NCBI GenBank assembly: GCA_028691535.1
Contig: JAQUZB010000004.1
Coordinates: 52,745-116,744 of the forward strand
Origin: Candidatus Altimarinota bacterium
GTDB lineage: Bacteria > Patescibacteriota > Gracilibacteria > BD1-5 > UBA6164
Direction: 5' to 3'
Length of the DNA stretch: 64,000 nt
Shown here piece after piece: positions 44,762 through 56,429 of the stretch; the first letter of the stretch is position 1, and each line of letters begins with the position of its first letter. Made by a program: the position numbers and the translations under genes. A model generated the notes under the pieces. That model worked only from the letters and a program-made list of their open reading frames with translations, was not told the origin of the DNA and ran no database searches.

Positions 44762-45424
44762 ATGATAAAATTAGAAAATGTTACAAAAAAATATAAGATG
44801 TGAGAAAATATAGTAGAAGTATTGAAATGAGTAGACTTAGAAATTGAAAAGTGAGATTTCGTTTCTATAATGTGACCAAGTTGAAGCTGAAAATCTACTC
44901 TTATGAATATTATTTGAATGCTTGATACTGTTAGTAGTTGAAAATATACTTTTAATAATACAGAAATTAGTTGAAAAAAAGAAGATGAGTTATCAAAAAT
45001 AAGATGAAAAAATATAGGTTTTATATTTCAAAGTTATAATTTAATTTCAAGAATGCCTGTTATAAAACAAGTTATGTTACCACTTGCTTATCAATGAGTA
45101 CCAAAATTTAAAAGAGAAAAATTAGCAATGGAAGCACTTGCAAAAGTTTGAATAGCAGATAAAAGAGATAATAAACCAAATGAGTTGTCTTGATGACAAC
45201 AACAAAGAGTTTCAATTGCTCGTGCTCTAGCTATTAATCCAAATATGATCTTGGCAGATGAACCAACTTGAGCATTGGATACAAAAACAGGTGATGAAAT
45301 CATGAACTTACTTATAAAGTTAAATAATGAATGAACAACTATTGTTTTAATTACTCATGAACATGACATCGACAAATTTGCAAAAAAACATATTTTAATT
45401 AAAGACTGATTGATAGTTAAATAA
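44762..45424 (+). CDS. MacB-like ABC transporter ATPase
   Basis: The protein has 220 residues. Walker A MGPSGSGKSTLMNIIG, signature LSGGQQQRVSIARAL and Walker B MILADEPTGALD are all present, with the H-loop LITHEHD. It drives the permease encoded six bases downstream. The family exports peptides, lipids or antibiotics. Confidence 0.93.
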
Positions 45425-45430
45425 AAAATT

Positions 45431-46630
45431 ATGATTACAACAATATTTGAAAATATACTAAATTCACTTGAATCAATTAGAGCTAATAAACTTAGGTCAT
45501 CTTTAAGTATGCTTTGAATTATTATATGAGTTTCATCCGTTATTATTTTAACTGCAATTTGAAACTGAAGTAGTCAGTCAATTGTTGATAAAATAGAGGA
45601 AATGTGAACAAATATATTGACTATTTCTGCTGGTTGATGATTTTGATGAAGTAGAGATAAGGCTACAGCTAAAGATATTTTAACTTCAAATGTAGTAAAA
45701 TCTATAAAAGAAAATGTGGATGGTTTAGATTGAGTTTTACCAATTATTTCAACAAATGGACAATTAGTTTATTCTTGAAATGATATGTCTGCAACTGTTA
45801 ATTGAATAGATACAAATTATTTTGATGTAAAAAACGTAGAGATTGTATATTGAACAAATATAACACAAACTCATTTAGATAATTTAGATAAAGTAGCAGT
45901 TGTAGGTCAGGATATAGTTACAGAACTATTTGATTGAGAAAATCCCGTTTGAGAGAGACTTAAAATGTGAAACAATGTTTTTGAAATAGTTTGAGTAATA
46001 GAAGAAAACTCAACACTTGATTCCAATATATTTATACCTATTACAACTGCATCTGTTAGAATAACTGGACAAAAATACTATTCTCAAATCATAGTTGCAG
46101 TAACAAATGCAGAGGAAGTAGACGCGAAAGAAACAGAAATTTGAACTGTTTTACAAGATGTTTTAAAAGTTACAGATATAAGTAGTTTACCTTATAGTAT
46201 AAGAAATCAATCTGAGATGCTATCAAATTTCAGTTCAATTACTGAAACTCTAACTATGCTTTTGAGCTGAATTGCTTGAATATCACTTCTTGTTTGAGGT
46301 ATATGAGTTATGAATATAATGCTTGTTTCTGTTACTGAAAGAACAAAAGAAATAGGTATAAGAAAGGCAATCTGAGCATGAAAAAGTGATATACTTTTAC
46401 AATTTTTAACTGAAGCTTCAAGTTTAAGTATTCTTTGATGAATTATATGAATTTTGTTTAGTTATGCAGTTGTGTTTTTATTAAATTATTTTTCAATTGC
46501 TGCAATTATTTCAACAAACTCTATAATAATAAGTTTCTTGTTTTCACTTTGAATATGACTTGTTTTTTGAATATTACCAGCTTATAAAGCTGCAAAACTT
46601 AGACCAATTGATGCGCTTAGGTTTGAATAA
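45431..46630 (+). CDS. MacB-like ABC transporter permease
   Basis: The protein has 399 residues. The first membrane helix (SSLSMLGIIIGVSSVIILTA) follows an N-terminal RANKLRSSL segment, then a periplasmic-type domain of about 240 residues (MacB_PCD type) and three C-terminal helices starting [20 protein letters not shown]. Start and length fit the family. It ends a unit with the ATPase and the MacA-like adaptor. Confidence 0.92.
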
Positions 46631-46666
46631 TAAAAAAATAAATAACGTAAGTTATTTATTTTTTTA
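46630..46666. terminator. Bidirectional terminator
   Basis: AAATAAATAAC-GTAA-GTTATTTATTT closes the MacB permease gene and the convergent methyltransferase-like gene. Confidence 0.8.
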
Positions 46667-47438
46667 TTATTCTTGTGTTTTCTAATATTTTTGCATTATA
46701 AATTATATTTCAAGCTTTATAGTTTTTTATATAATTTGAATTAAAATCTGACTCTAAGTAATCTTTGTCTAAATTATAAATTCAAGCTATATTTCATATT
46801 TTATCATTTTCACAGATTAGGTGAGAATAGTATTCTCAAAATATACTTATCAGATTTGAGTGAATTTTATTGTAAAAAATATTTTTTTCTTGATTTAATA
46901 TGTTATAATTTGAAAAATTTATAGATAATACTCAATCACTAAAAAGTACTTTTTTTACTTTTTCAAAAAATATTTTTTCTTCAAAATATTTTGGTATTTC
47001 TCAATCTGCTCAATAAACATCAATTAATACTAAATCATAGTTTTTATTTTCGTTTATAAGAACTTCTAATGTTTCAAATATATCACTTATATATAAATCA
47101 TTTGTTTTAACTTCTAGCTCATTTTTAGCTATTTCTATCATAGATTTATCTATATCAATTCCTGTAATTTCTATATTTCTAACATGATCTTCTAGAAACT
47201 TAGCAAATGCTCATCACCCAAATCATATTATAAGTATTTTTCCAGGTATTTTTTTTATAAATCATCATAGCAAACATTTATTTATATACATACTTTGAGT
47301 ATTGTTTTCTACTATGTCATACCAAGAATATATTATTTTTCTATTAAAATTGTCTGTAATTGTAACAATTATTTCTCAACTTATATTTTCAACTTCTATC
47401 GGTTTACTATAAAATTGAGAATTATAATATTTTGTCAT
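46656..47438 (-). CDS. Spermidine synthase-like protein
   Basis: The protein has 260 residues. It has ILIIGFGGGAFAKFLE (dinucleotide loop, TGA glycines), then ITGIDIDKSMIEIAKNEL and DYDLVLIDVYGADGEIPKYF-like text (read here as YDLVLIDVYGADG), as in the spermidine-synthase-type aminopropyltransferase fold. Product and substrate cannot be fixed from these motifs; it may be a methyltransferase of the same fold. Confidence 0.75.
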
Positions 47439-47551
47439 TATTTTTCATTAAAAAATTTACTTATAAATATACTATAATTAATATTTCGTAAGTTTCAATT
47501 CAATATATATTAAAAACGCCTTGTTCATTTGCAAAAAATACAATATAATTT

Positions 47552-47567
47552 ATACTATATATAGTAT
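47552..47567. promoter_or_regulatory. Palindrome upstream of the zinc-ribbon gene
   Basis: ATACTATATATAGTAT is a perfect inverted repeat 11 bases before the ATG, at the place of a -10 region, so it may be an operator. Confidence 0.4.
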
Positions 47568-47577
47568 TTTTTAATTT

Positions 47578-47928
47578 ATGCACAAAATGAAAGTAAAAAA
47601 TTGTAATCATGATTCTTTTTGGCAATTATACAGAGTTATAAATTTTTCTAGATTCTCAAATTTAGATAATGGTATTAAGTATAAATGTGATATATGTGGT
47701 ACTAAATGCACATTGAAATGGAAATGATATATGAAAATGGAAGAAAATATCATGAAAAAAATGGCTACATATTTATTGTGGTTATCTCCAGGAATAGTAT
47801 TGATATTTTTAGTTGCAACATTGAGATTAAATTATTTAGTTGCAATAGGATTGGTTATTCTTTATCATTTTGCTGCTATGTATTATATTATATATTCTGG
47901 GAGATTAAAAATTAAGCTTAGAGAATAA
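47578..47928 (+). CDS. Zinc-ribbon protein with two membrane helices
   Basis: The protein has 116 residues. An N-terminal part has YKCDICGTKCTLKWKGYMK, a short cysteine set for a zinc ribbon. Two hydrophobic helices follow (LLWLSPGIVLIFLVA and LVAIGLVILYHFAAMYYII). It resembles small cxxc-type membrane proteins. Function unknown. A terminator follows directly. Confidence 0.7.
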
Positions 47929-47958
47929 AAAAACATCTTTTTATAAAGATGTTTTTTT
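47928..47958. terminator. Bidirectional terminator
   Basis: AAAAACATCTTT-TTAT-AAAGATGTTTTT with T-runs closes this gene and the convergent RND transporter gene. Confidence 0.85.
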
Positions 47959-50900
47959 ATTTTTTCTAACTAATCACCATTTCAACATTGCAGGAATATA
48001 AACTAAAATAATAAATGTTCCTAAAAGTAATCCTCATATAAATGCAACAGCTAAACTTCACCATAAATCATCTTTTATTGCAAGAGTTAATAACCCTAAA
48101 ACTGTTGTAAGAGTTGTAAGTAAAACTGGTTTAAATCTTGTTCTAATTACATTTAAAATTAAATCGTCATTATTTTTATATTTTTGATTTTTCTCACTAT
48201 TATATTTTTCTATTAATAAAATTGCATCATTAACTCATACTCACATTAAACCAAACATTCAAAGTTGAGCTGGAAAACTAAATGGTAATCATGATATAGT
48301 TAGTAATAGAATAGCTCAAATAAATAAAAATGGTATAACAGATAAAACTAAAAATGGTTGTTTAAAATTTCAAAAATGTAAAACTAAAACAGTGAACATA
48401 AGCATAACTCATATACCAAATGCTTTTATTAAATCAATCATAGAACTTTGCATGTCTTTTACGTCTCAAGCGTACTCTAAAGTAACTCATAAAATTTCTT
48501 TACTATTTAACTCCACTATTTCTTCAATATAAGGAGTTATACTTCAAAGGCTTGTTTCTTTTGTTTTATATGCTCATACATTTAGTATAAGCTTAGAATC
48601 TGAATGAATTAGACTTTTTACTTCTCAAATTAATTCTATATTTTTAATTAATTGTTTTAGATAAATATCTCTACCTGGTACCATTATATCCAAAATATTG
48701 TTCTCTCATATTTTAGTAAATGCTTTTACATCTATTAAATCATTAGAAAAATCATCTAATTTTTTAAGTAAAATTCAATTTGGTTCATAAAATTCTGAAT
48801 TATCTACACTTGCAATAAGTATATCTAATTCTTTAGCAGTAATATTAAATTGTTTTAATTTTTCTATATCCCAAGTAATATCAAATTTTCAATTTGTATA
48901 TTCCAAAGAATTTGACCAATCATAAGTTCAAGAAATTACTTTTAATTCAGGTCATATTTTTTCATAAAAATTAACTAAAGAATCTAAATTATTTCAAACT
49001 AAATAAAAATTAATATCTTTACCAGAACTTGGACCATTTTTTTGTATAAACATTTCCATTGATTGCAGTTTAGAATCAAAATCTTCTAATTTAATAGTAT
49101 TTTTTAAATCTTGTAATATTAAATATGAATCATACTTTCTTTCAAAATCCTTATCAGTAAGTTTTAAATCTATATATGCTAAATCAGGATTATAAGAATT
49201 TCCATAAACTACATTATCAAGAGGATCTAAGCTCTTATAATCTCAAATATTTATTCCTTGATAAGCTAATAATCATTTATTTTCCTTAAAATAATTATCT
49301 ATTTTATATGAAATATCTGATACTATTTTTTTGTTTTCTTCTAAACTTATATCACTAGTAAATTTTAGATTAACATAAATATTATTTGTATCTGTAGGAG
49401 GTAAAAAATCTGCTTTTAAAAATTGTGAAGCAACTCATAAAGTTATAAAAAATAGTAATATAAAACTAAAAATAGCTTTTTTATAATTTATAATAATTTT
49501 TTTAAAAAATCATTCAAGTTTTAAAAATAGTTTATTCTCTTCTATATCTTTTCACTTAGTATTTTTTTTATTATCGTTTTTAAAATTAATAAAACTTAAA
49601 ACTATAGGAAGAAAAACTAAAGAAACTAAAATAGAAATTATTAATACAACATTAACAGTTGTAGGCATATATTTCATAAAATCACCTATTTTACCACTAA
49701 GCATAAAACCAATAGGTAAAAACATTGAAATAGTAGTAAAGTTTCACGATAATATTGGTTTCCAATATGTTTTTATAGAAAATGAAATTGCATCCCATTT
49801 TTTCAATCATTTTTTCATTGCTTCTTCAAATCATTCGATAACTACAATTAAGTTATCAACCATAATTCAAAGTGTCAATACAAGTGAAAATGAAACAATA
49901 TTATTAAATGTATATCCTATATTTTTTAATGCAATGAAAGAAATTAAATACACCAAAGGGAAAACTAAAGTTATACCAATAGATTCTTTAAATCATATAA
50001 AAAGTAAAATAACTAAAAATATAATAACTGTTGTTTGCCGAAAATTTGAAATAAAGGTTTTATAAGTAGAGTCTATTTTTTCTTTTTGAGAATTTATTTC
50101 ATAGATTTGTAAATCACTTAAATTATTATTTTCTATTATATCATTATTTTTGGAAAACATTTTATCTATAAAAGTAGGCTCTGGAATATAATTTGAATCA
50201 CTAAATTTCAATCAATAATTTTTTAATACTAGCTTTACACTATCTATAGTTTTTAATATATCACTTCAAGGTATTTTTTTAATAGAATATGTTATACTTG
50301 AATAAGTGTTTCAATTATCCATTACATAAGATTCTTTTTTATATGAAGAAGGTCAAGTCGTAACTTTAGCAACATCTCACAATAATAAAGTATTTCAAAA
50401 TTGATTAACCAATGTTAAATTATTAAGAAAATTTACTATATTATCAAAATCATTTGGGTAAGTTTTTAAAGTAAAAGTATACAAAGTAGAATCTACTTCT
50501 TTTTTATCAGCTGGAAATTTATCTATATATGTAGTTATCTCTGATATAGCATATGAAAAATTTATTTTATTTTTAAGTAATTTTTCATAATCAAATTTAA
50601 TTTTAATTTGAGGTGTATATGATCAAATAACATCAACTTCAGAAACTCAAGGGGTAGCTTGTAATTTGTCTTCTAAATCTCTTATTTTGTCATAAAGTAC
50701 ACTTGGCATGTTTGGTCAAGTAATAGAAAAAGTATAAATAGGAGAATCAGACATATCTACTCTTTTTAATACGGGTTCTTTAACCTGATCAGGAAAATCT
50801 GATCTAGTTTTATCAATAGCTGAATTTAAATCACTATAAGCTTCTCATATTTCTTTATTTCTATCAAATTCAATGGAAATAACTCAGACATTATATGCTG

Positions 50901-51147
50901 AAATAGATTTTACTTCTTTAACTTGAGTTACACTTGATAGATTATTTTCAAGTTTTTCAATTATTTGTTTTTCAATTGTTTCAGGATCAGCTCAAGGATA
51001 AACTATAGAAATAGTAAAAAATGGTACATTTATTGCAGGACTTGCTTCTTTAGGAAATGTTTTGAATGAGAAGAATCAAATTATAACTGATAAAATCATC
51101 AGCATAATTATAAAAGCCTTAAAGTGTTTTAAGAGATTTACTAGCAT
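47941..51147 (-). CDS. RND family efflux transporter (AcrB/HAE1-like)
   Basis: The protein has 1068 residues, the usual size for RND pumps. The first membrane helix is followed by a periplasmic porter domain (SIVYPGADPETIEKQIIEKL) and a second half with repeated layout; transmembrane motif LVLTLGIMVDNLIVVIEGFE and the later LGMFGLMGVGVNDAILLIEK are characteristic. It exports drugs, lipids or other amphiphilic molecules with proton energy. It is the last gene of a minus-strand operon with the AbrB-like protein and a long lipoprotein. An RND pump normally needs an outer membrane, which CPR bacteria are thought to lack. Confidence 0.9.
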
Positions 51148-51163
51148 ATTTTTTTATTAATGA

Positions 51164-52981
51164 TTATTTACAAATTTCTATTATTTTTTCTAATCCAGAT
51201 TTAATTTCCACAAAATTTCAATTTATATTTCATAATTCTATTTCCTTTTCTATAACTCAAGAATTAGAATTTATATTTACAAAATTTCAATTAATTTTAT
51301 TTTTTACATATCAAACTGGAATTTTAATTATTTTGTCTTCTATTTCATTAGTTTTAGTGATACTAGTATCACTAAAACTTAAGCTCAATATTTCTCAATC
51401 TTTAAAATTTTCATCTACTAAATAATTTGATTCATATAAATAATTTTGTGTAGTTGGATCTTTATAAACTAAATCATTCTCAATAATTATTTCATGATTA
51501 GTTCAATTAAAATCAAAATTTAATTTATCTCATGTATTTAATTCAATAGGTGAATATATTTTAATTTTTGTTGAGTTATTATTTGGAATAATTTGACATA
51601 AAGGAGTATTTACTCATATATTATTTCATTTAGAAGATTGTTTTTGTTTAATAATTCATGATACTTCAGCATAAAGACTTCTAGCAGAAAGGTTAGTATT
51701 TAAAGAATCAATATTTTGATCAATTTGTAATATTTGATTTTCTAAATTTAATATCTGTGTTTGTTTTGTAGATTGTAAATTAGATTTACTAGATAATAAA
51801 TTATCTAAATTTGAATTTAGTGTTTTTAATTGACTATCTAATCATGATAATTGTAAATCAAGTCAAACATCAACAGAATCAATTTTATTTGTCTTAAGAT
51901 TATCTAGATTATCTATTGAATTAGCTATTTGATTTTTAAGTGATGAAATTTGAGTATCATAATTAATAGTTGTCGAATTTTTTGTATTCTCTAAAGAATC
52001 TAGAGAGTCTTTTAAAGTTGATATATTGTTTCAATAAGTTAAATATAAACTATAATAAGAATCCATTTGTGCTTTTGTAAAATAAATATTTTCAATAGAC
52101 TCTTTAATAGCATCTCTAGAAAGGTTATTTAATTCAATTAAATCTCATAAAAATGATGATATTTCTTCATTATTTAGTGTATTGATATTTTTAAATAAAT
52201 TATTTAATTTTGAAAAATCATTTTCAACCTTGTTTTTTAAGCTAGAATTTTTTGCAGATAAATAAATTTCATATTTATTATTTAAATCTTGATTTGCGTA
52301 AGTAATTCAAAATACTTCATCAATTTTTAGTAAATTATCTGCAGTAGTAGATTTGATATTAGTAAGTAAAGTTTGTATTGAAATAGAAAGTTTTTTTAGC
52401 GCTTCGTCTTTAGATTTTAAAAGTAATTCTAAATTATTTTCTAAACTTAACAATGTTTTTTCTAAACTTATAATTTGATTTTCTAAATCATTTTTATTTA
52501 AATTTGATGATTGTTTAGTTAATAAAATATTTTTTTCAATTATTTTTATTTGATCTTTTAAATTTAATATTTGATTATCTATACTGGAAATTTGTGTATC
52601 AAAACTTGATATAGTCGAAATCTTAACTGATTCTAAATTCGTTTTTTGATTAATTAAACTTCATTTTTGAATAGATAGATTTATTATATTTGGATTATTA
52701 AAATCTGGACTTACTTTAGCTATTAAAGTATTTATATTGACTTCTTTTCAAGCATCACAATCTAAATAATCAATAGTTCCTGCAATTGGAGAACTTACTA
52801 TTTTTACATCATTACTTATTATTATTCATTTAACTTTAAAAGAAGATTTATCAATTTCTCAAATTTTGAATCAAGAAACACATTCATTATTTTGTAAATA
52901 TAAAGGATCATTTACATCTAATTTATCTGAACAAGCTGTTAAAATAAATAATAAAATTAGTATTAAAATATATTTTTTCAT
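51164..52981 (-). CDS. Long coiled-coil lipoprotein, efflux adaptor-like
   Basis: The protein has 605 residues. A lipoprotein signal reads ILILILLFILTACSDK with the lipobox cysteine at residue 17. Residues about 50-100 have GTIDYLDCDAGKEVNINTLI (half of a biotinyl-lipoyl-like sandwich), then about 380 residues of coiled coil, and the second half (SLYAEVSGIIKQKQSSKGNN, LNTGDKLNFDFNGTN). This is the layout of a membrane fusion protein, far longer than usual. It lies 17 bases before the RND transporter and after the AbrB-like gene. Confidence 0.83.
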
Positions 52982-53006
52982 TTTTTTAAATTTAGGAATA
53001 TTATTT

Positions 53007-53234
53007 TTATTTTCAAGGAACAACCGCTCATTCTGAAGTGATATATTTCATCAAATCTCAAATATTATCATTTTTAACTAATCATATATATTTATCGTCT
53101 TTCATAAGTACCACCATATTATCTCAAGCTTGAAGTCATAATTTATCTCTTATTTCTTTTGGAATTACTATTTGTCCTCTTGATCACATAGATGTTGTTC
53201 CAACAACTTTTAAATTTAAAATTTTCTTTAACAT
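53007..53234 (-). CDS. AbrB/SpoVT-like DNA-binding protein
   Basis: The protein has 75 residues. TSMGSRGQIVIPKEIRDKLG is the AbrB/MazE swapped-hairpin motif, followed by LQAGDNMVVLMKDDKYI. It is the first gene of the operon with the lipoprotein and RND pump. It probably regulates its own operon. Confidence 0.88.
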
Positions 53235-53581
53235 ATATTTAAAATTATGTATATAAATATGAAAAATCATACTTTTCATATTTATATGATAACATATTTT
53301 TTATTTATTACAAATAAATATATATGTTTGTTTTTATATTTTTAAGAATAAATTATTTCAATTTAATTTAGCTGAAAATATTGTCAGCTTTAATTAAATC
53401 ACTTATTTTAATTTTTTTATATATAAATATTTATCTATCAAATTATCGTGTAGTAAACAAGATTAGAACTGAGATTAAAAATATAATTTGTAATAATTAT
53501 ATAAATTTATATTATAATTTTACTTAATTATTACTTTTGTATTATAGACTATAATACAAATTATAACTTATAAAATAAAAT
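53235..53581. other. Intergenic region between the divergent AbrB-like and DUF4395 genes
   Basis: These 347 bases carry no gene. They include a stem GCTGA/TCAGC with AT-rich flanks at about 53356-53397 and the inverted repeat listed below. Both divergent promoters should lie here. Confidence 0.45.
53536..53561. promoter_or_regulatory. Inverted repeat upstream of the DUF4395 gene
   Basis: TTTGTATTATAG-ACT-... ATAATACAAA is a strong inverted repeat containing TATAAT, 25-45 bases before the ATG; a likely operator. Confidence 0.5.
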
Positions 53582-54148
53582 ATGTTTAAACTGAAAATAT
53601 GAGAAATAATACCTGATTTAAAAATTAATTGAGTCCCGGCACCTTATCCAGTTTTAGATGAGAATGCAGTAAGAGCCTGAGCATGACTAATGTTTATTTT
53701 ATGAATGATAGCTTTTGTGTATTCACTTACTACTCATTCACCTTTATTAGCTAATATTATAGTTCCTATACTTACTTTAGATTTATTTATTAAAGTTTTT
53801 ATAGGACCAAAATATTCACCATTTTTAATTATGTGAAATTATTTAGTTAAAAATAAAAATCCTGAATGGGTATGAGCAAAACAAAAACAATTTGCATGGA
53901 TAATTTGATTAATTATAGCTATTATTGTTTTGTGATTTCTTTTATTATTAGGTAAGTGCTGACCAGCAATGTTATTATGTTTAATTTGTTTAATATTTAT
54001 GTGGTCAGAATCGGTTTTATGAATTTGTATTTGATGTAATATATATATTTTTTTGAGAAATAAATGATATTTTATTGAAGAAAAATATGCTCCAGTTTGT
54101 GCTTGATGAGCTTGTGAAATAAAAAAACAAAAAAATACAACTAATTAA
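53582..54148 (+). CDS. DUF4395 family membrane protein
   Basis: The protein has 188 residues. It has four or so membrane helices (AGLMFILGMIAFVYSL, WIIGLIIAIIVLGFLLLL), with conserved cysteines in KCGPAMLLC, GICIGCNIY and VCAGGACEIKK. DUF4395 proteins are often thiosulfate/redox or thioredoxin-linked membrane proteins. It follows the inverted repeat and ends in a perfect hairpin terminator. Confidence 0.8.
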
Positions 54149-54168
54149 TTAGTTGTATTTTTTTGTTT
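54133..54168 (+). terminator. Rho-independent terminator
   Basis: AATACAACTAATTAATTAGTTGTATT is a perfect palindrome with a T-run; the stop codon lies in it. Confidence 0.85.
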
Positions 54169-54175
54169 TTTTATT

Positions 54176-54252
54176 TGGTCGGAGACGCGAGACTCGAACT
54201 CACAACCCCTCGCTCCCAAAGCGAGTGCGCTAGCCAATTGCGCTAGTCTCCG
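54176..54252 (-). tRNA. tRNA-Pro (anticodon UGG)
   Basis: Acceptor stem CGGAGAC/GTCTCCG, anticodon loop TTTGGGA between CTCGC and GCGAG, T loop TTCGAGT, and an encoded CCA end are all readable on the minus strand. The length is 77. Confidence 0.95.
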
Positions 54253-54260
54253 AAACTTAA

Positions 54261-54337
54261 TGGTGGGTATAGATGGAGTTGAACCATCGACCTCATGATT
54301 ATCAGTCATGCGCTCTAACCAACTGAGCTATACACCC
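54261..54337 (-). tRNA. tRNA-Ile (anticodon GAU)
   Basis: Acceptor stem GGGTGTA/TATACCC, anticodon loop CTGATAA between CATGA and TCATG, T loop TTCAACT, CCA encoded. The length is 77. Confidence 0.95.
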
Positions 54338-54346
54338 ACAAAGTAT

Positions 54347-54418
54347 TAAAAAAACGAATTTTGATTTTACGAATAAGGTCTTTATGAAATACTCGTAATC
54401 TCAAATTCGTTTTTTTTG
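54347..54418 (-). terminator. Long hairpin between tRNA-Ile and tRNA-Gly
   Basis: ACGAATTT(T)GATTTTACGA and TCGTAATCTCAAATTCGT pair over a 20-base loop, flanked by A- and T-runs. It may terminate or process tRNA transcripts. Confidence 0.6.
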
Positions 54419-54430
54419 CAAGTTTTTTAA

Positions 54431-54507
54431 TGGAGCGGGTAAAGAGACTCGAACTCTTAACCCTCTGCTTGGAAGGCAGATGCTCTAGCCAATTGAGCTA
54501 CACCCGC
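54431..54507 (-). tRNA. tRNA-Gly (anticodon UCC)
   Basis: Acceptor stem GCGGGTG/TACCCGC, anticodon loop CTTCCAA between TCTGC and GCAGA, T loop TTCGAGT, encoded CCA. The length is 77. It reads GGA/GGG; the tRNA-Gly(UCA) needed for code 25 is not in the window. Confidence 0.93.
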
Positions 54508-54577
54508 TTAATTTATCTGACTTGCGAGACACATTTTATTAAAAATAAAATATAAGTCAAAACTTTTTTTCAAAAAA

Positions 54578-54610
54578 ATAAAAATCTCTATTTATAGAGA
54601 TTTTTATACT
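54578..54610. terminator. Terminator between tRNA-Gly and folD
   Basis: AAAATCTCT-ATTTAT-AGAGATTTT with a T-run. Confidence 0.8.
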
Positions 54611-54620
54611 TATATTTATA

Positions 54621-55454
54621 TTATTTATTTTGTATTTTGTAAGCTTTTATTGTATTTTTCATTAAGCATGCAACTGTAAGAGCTCATACTCAACCAGGAA
54701 CTGGAGTAACTCTACTTCAAACTAAATTTATAAGTCTAGTATCTGCATCACCATGTATTTTTCAATCAATTACTGTAAATCACACATCAATTATAATTGC
54801 TCAAACTTTTAACATATTTACTTTTAAAAGTCATGGACTTCAAGCAGCAACAATTATTATTTCAGCTTGTGTAGTAAATTTAGCTAGATTTTTAGTTTTA
54901 CTATTACAAGCTAAAACTGTTGCTCAAGCATTTATAAGTAGGGAGATTATAGGTTTTCAAACTATGTTACTTCTTCAAATAACACAAACAACTTTTCATT
55001 CTAAATCTATTTTTTCATGTTTAAATATTTCAAGTATTCAAGCTGGAGTACAAGGAACAAAACCACTTTCATCTCAAAGTAAAACCTTACCTTGATTATT
55101 TGGATGAAATCAATCTACATCTTTTTTTGGATGAATATTATTTATAATTTTTTGAGAATTTATATGTTTTGGAAGAGGTAATTGAACTATGTATCAGCTT
55201 ATTTCAGGGTTTTCATTGAAACTTTTTATCTTGTTATATAATTCTAATTCACTGATTTTCTCATCAAATTTTTCTAGTTTAAAATTTATACCTATGTATT
55301 CTGCCCATTTTTTCTTTTGTTCTATATATCTTAAACTTGAACTGTTATTTCATACTAAAATAGCTCAAAGAGTAGGCTTTGACTTAAATTTACTTACTTC
55401 ATTTTTCAATTCATCATACATTTTTTTCGCTATTTCTTTTCCATCTATAATCAT
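54621..55454 (-). CDS. folD: Methylenetetrahydrofolate dehydrogenase/cyclohydrolase FolD
   Basis: The protein has 277 residues. The catalytic segment SLRYIEQKKKWAEYIG has the YxxxK lysine; GYIVQLPLPKHIN and DVDGFHP follow; VCVIGRSNIVGKPI is the NADP loop; TPVPGGVGALTVACLM closes it. It interconverts one-carbon folates. Length and order are canonical. Confidence 0.95.
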
Positions 55455-55578
55455 CTTTTTTTGTTTTTTTATTAAAATATTATTATAAGCATAAGTATTT
55501 TATGATTTTTATCAAGATAAATTTTGTAAACTAAGAGAAAAGTGTATTATTATATAAGTATAATTTAACAAAAAAAAT

Positions 55579-56400
55579 ATGTCAAACAGATTAATTTGAA
55601 TTTTAATAATTTTATCATTCATAATTTGATGATTTTTTTATTGGTCTTTTGTTTATATCCCAAACAAAGCAGAAAAGGAAAAACAAATGCAAATCACTTT
55701 AGAAAATGAAAGAAAAGAAATTAAATTAACTAAGCTTGATGATGAAATAATAGAAGCAAAAACTCTAACTCCTGAAGAAAAAATAGAAGAATTAAAATTA
55801 ACGAAATCATATTACAAGATAATAAATCTATCTAATGATAATTTTTATTTTTCAAAAAAAGATAATACTCTTGATCTAAAAATAAATAATAAACTAGTTT
55901 GAAATTTTGATCTAGTTCCAGAGAATAAATTGGATATACAAAAAATTTATTCAAGCGAAAATGATTTTTATCTAGTAGTTTGAAATAAAAAATATATTTA
56001 TAATTCACTGACTGATATTATTTTTGAACTAGATTTAAATATAGATGTAGATTACATAAAAAGAAGTGATGATATTTTCATCATAAATACTGACAAATGA
56101 AGTTTCACTTATAATAAAACTAATAATAAATTGGAATATTTTACATTTTTTGAAGATTTTGTTTATTATAATTATAGTTATATTTGAGTAGTAAAAAAAG
56201 ATGATGAGGTAAGAATTAAAAATCTTTCATTATGAAATATTGATTGAAATTCTATTTATTTTTATAATCCAAAAACTAAAGAAAAAAAATCACTTTATGT
56301 AAGTGATTTAGATTTAGAAAAGATATATATGGAAGGTAGCGAAGTTTATTTTATGGATTCAAGTAAATGAGTTTATAAATTAGAAAATTTAGAACAATAA
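55579..56400 (+). CDS. Membrane-anchored protein of unknown function
   Basis: The protein has 273 residues. An N-terminal membrane segment (LIGILIILSFIIGGFFYWSF) is followed by a short coiled coil (EKEKQMQITLENERKEIKL) and a region of repeated YxxN-type beta strands with NNKLVGNFDLV and LVVGNKKYIYNSL that look like a propeller of short blades. It is probably exposed outside the cell. No family recognised. Confidence 0.65.
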
Positions 56401-56429
56401 AAAAATTGGATGAAATCCAATTTTTTTAT
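56398..56429. terminator. Bidirectional terminator
   Basis: AAAATTGGAT-GAA-ATCCAATTTT with T-run, between two convergent genes. Confidence 0.82.

Noticed and set aside
54347..54418. Hairpin between tRNAs might be an additional tRNA or small RNA gene.
   Set aside because: It cannot fold into a cloverleaf; it is a simple stem with A/T runs, better read as a terminator or processing site.
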